DNA from: Bacteroidota bacterium
Lineage (GTDB): Bacteria > Bacteroidota > Bacteroidia > Bacteroidales > FEN-979
Length of the DNA: 64,000 bases
NCBI GenBank assembly: GCA_026391355.1
Contig: JAPLDH010000047.1
Location: forward strand, 1-64,000
Direction of reading: 5' to 3'
In this document: in pieces, positions 62,910-64,000 of the stretch
How the letters are laid out: every line of letters begins with the position of its first letter
Numbering within the stretch: the first letter of the stretch is position 1
Program-made: the position numbers and the translations under genes
The notes under the pieces: generated by a model
Told to the model about the DNA's origin: nothing
Database searches by the model: none
Seen by the model: the letters and a program-made list of their open reading frames with translations, nothing else

Positions 62910-63452
62910 ATGAGTGAAGAGGCAAAAAAGTGGTATGTGATCAGGGCGATCAGCGGGAATGAGAAGAAGGTGAAACAATACCTTGAGAGTGAGATTGCCA
63001 TCCAGAATCTGAAGGATTACATTTCGCAGGTGCTGATTCCGACCGAGAAGGTTTATATGATCAGGAACGGGAAAAAAGTAAGTAAAGAAAGAAACTATTT
63101 CCCGGGTTACGTTCTGATCGAAGCTACCCTGGTTGGAGAAATACCCCATATCATCAAGAATGTCCCGGGAGTACTGGGGTTTCTGGGTGCCAAGGGGGAA
63201 CCTCATCCGTTGCGTCCGGCAGAAGTAAAAAGGATCCTTGGTAAGTTCGACGAACTGGCCGAACAAGGGGAGGAGATGAATATTCCGTTTATTATAGGAG
63301 AAACCGTGACGGTCATCGATGGTCCTTTTAACAGCTTTAGCGGTGTGATCGAAGAGATCAACGAAGAGAAGAAAAAACTGAAGGTGATGGTTAAAATCTT
63401 TGGTCGAAAAACGCCGCTGGAACTTAGCTTTATGCAGGTGCAAAAAGAATAG
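62910..63452 (+). CDS. nusG: Transcription termination/antitermination protein NusG
   Basis: A 180-residue NusG: NGN domain from KWYVIRAISGNEKKVKQYLE with NYFPGYVLIEA and the loop GVLGFLGAKGEPHPL, then a KOW domain (GETVTVIDGPFNSFSGVIEEIN). Binds RNA polymerase and links it to the ribosome. The secE-nusG-rplK order is conserved. Confidence 0.97.
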   Translation: MSEEAKKWYVIRAISGNEKKVKQYLESEIAIQNLKDYISQVLIPTEKVYMIRNGKKVSKERNYFPGYVLIEATLVGEIPHIIKNVPGVLGFLGAKGEPHPLRPAEVKRILGKFDELAEQGEEMNIPFIIGETVTVIDGPFNSFSGVIEEINEEKKKLKVMVKIFGRKTPLELSFMQVQKE

Positions 63453-63504
63453 TGAACACCGGGGAATAAAATAGAATCCTGGTAAATTTCTTAATCAAAA
63501 AAAA

Positions 63505-63948
63505 ATGGCAAAAGAAGTAAGTGGAATAATAAAATTACAGATAAAAGGAGGCGCTGCAAACCCTTCCCCGCCAATCGGCCCGGCATTGGGCGCTAAAGGT
63601 GTGAATATTATGGAGTTCTGTAAGCAGTTCAATGCCCGTACACAGGATAAAGGAGGAAAGTTAATTCCTGTAATTATTACTGTATATCGCGACAAGTCTT
63701 TTGATTTTATCATTAAAACTCCTCCTGTTGCTGTTCAACTTCTTGAAGCAACCAAATTGCTGAAAGGGTCACCGGAACCAAACCGTAATAAGATAGGTTC
63801 AGTAAGCTGGGACCAGGTGCAGAAAATTGCCGAAGAAAAGATGACAGATCTGAACGCCTTCACTGTTGAATCAGCGATGAAGATGGTAGCAGGGACAGCA
63901 CGCAGCATGGGAATAACGGTCAGTGGCACATCTCCGGATAACAATTGA
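63505..63948 (+). CDS. rplK: 50S ribosomal protein L11
   Basis: A 147-residue L11 with [35 protein letters not shown], the thiostrepton-region linker, and a C-terminal rRNA-binding domain ([36 protein letters not shown]). Normal length. Follows nusG as usual. Confidence 0.98.
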   Translation: MAKEVSGIIKLQIKGGAANPSPPIGPALGAKGVNIMEFCKQFNARTQDKGGKLIPVIITVYRDKSFDFIIKTPPVAVQLLEATKLLKGSPEPNRNKIGSVSWDQVQKIAEEKMTDLNAFTVESAMKMVAGTARSMGITVSGTSPDNN

Positions 63949-63993
63949 TTATTCGGGACTCTGAGCTAAGTACAAATTTTTAAAAAAAGTGAA

Positions 63994-64000
63994 ATGGCTA
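63994..64000 (+). CDS. rplA: Start of a gene cut by the window edge, probably rplA
   Basis: ATGGCTA at the very end, 45 bp after rplK. Ribosomal protein L1 follows L11 in almost all bacteria and often begins Met-Ala. Only two codons are visible, so the call is from context. Confidence 0.5.

Noticed and set aside
62874-63443. 189-residue minus-strand frame opposite nusG
   Set aside because: nusG is certain by motif and position; the antisense product has no family features.

Overview
The window comes from a bacterium of the phylum Bacteroidota, probably an uncultured or environmental member of Bacteroidales/Marinilabiliales. Several signals agree. Promoters have the Bacteroidota form TTTG-N19/20-TAnnTTTG. 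Shine-Dalgarno sequences are almost absent. The gene order rpsU-xerC-hpf ... tRNA-Thr-Tyr-Gly-Thr-tuf-tRNA-Trp-secE-nusG-rplK is typical of the phylum. There are gliding/type IX secretion genes (gldA, porT) and surface proteins with T9SS C-terminal sorting domains. No insertion sequence, prophage, CRISPR array or rRNA gene is visible.

Layout. 1-5.7 kb: a secreted GH29 alpha-fucosidase translationally coupled to a GH38 alpha-mannosidase-like enzyme. 5.9-8.6 kb: a LEA14-like lipoprotein followed by an ABC-2 exporter pair. 8.7-15.9 kb: a polytopic membrane protein, an AMP-forming acyl-CoA ligase, a CYTH phosphatase, metK, gldA and a membrane protein. 16-22.4 kb: the rplM-rpsI-rpsB-tsf operon closed by a strong terminator, then menG/ubiE-porT, coaD and a TlpA-like thioredoxin protein. 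22.5-27.3 kb: secA, pyrH, frr. 27.4-34.6 kb: a minus-strand cluster of a GH36-like hydrolase, cutC, a NahK-like sugar kinase and a GH20 hexosaminidase, which reads as a glycan/amino-sugar salvage unit. 34.7-40.1 kb: radical SAM/SPASM protein, small coiled-coil protein, holin-X-like protein, AI-2E family permease and a DUF5686 outer-membrane protein. 40.3-45.1 kb: a THUMP rRNA methyltransferase, pfkA and priA. 45.3-49.8 kb: two large secreted proteins with cohesin-like modules. 49.8-54.3 kb: flavin reductase, DPP-IV-like peptidase, rpsU, xerC, hpf. 54.4-60.4 kb: a block of four exported proteins that separates hpf from the tRNA-tuf operon. 60.5-64 kb: the tRNA/tuf/secE/nusG/rplK operon.

Main points of interest. 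(1) A possible cohesin-dockerin surface assembly: a protein with four cohesin-like modules, a cohesin-like protein with a T9SS anchor, and, 5 kb away, a protein with two dockerin-type calcium loops. (2) Insertion of that last protein and three other exported proteins into an otherwise conserved translation-gene block, between the hpf terminator and the tRNA-tuf promoter. (3) A dense set of short tandem repeats, mostly 7-8 bp and different in sequence at each locus, in at least ten intergenic spaces, some running into stop codons and some between tRNA genes. (4) A perfect Shine-Dalgarno sequence in front of hpf, in the same operon as rpsU, in a genome that otherwise hardly uses such sites. (5) cutC embedded in a glycan-degradation cluster. 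Functions are assigned by reading motifs and recalled family features; no database search was made.
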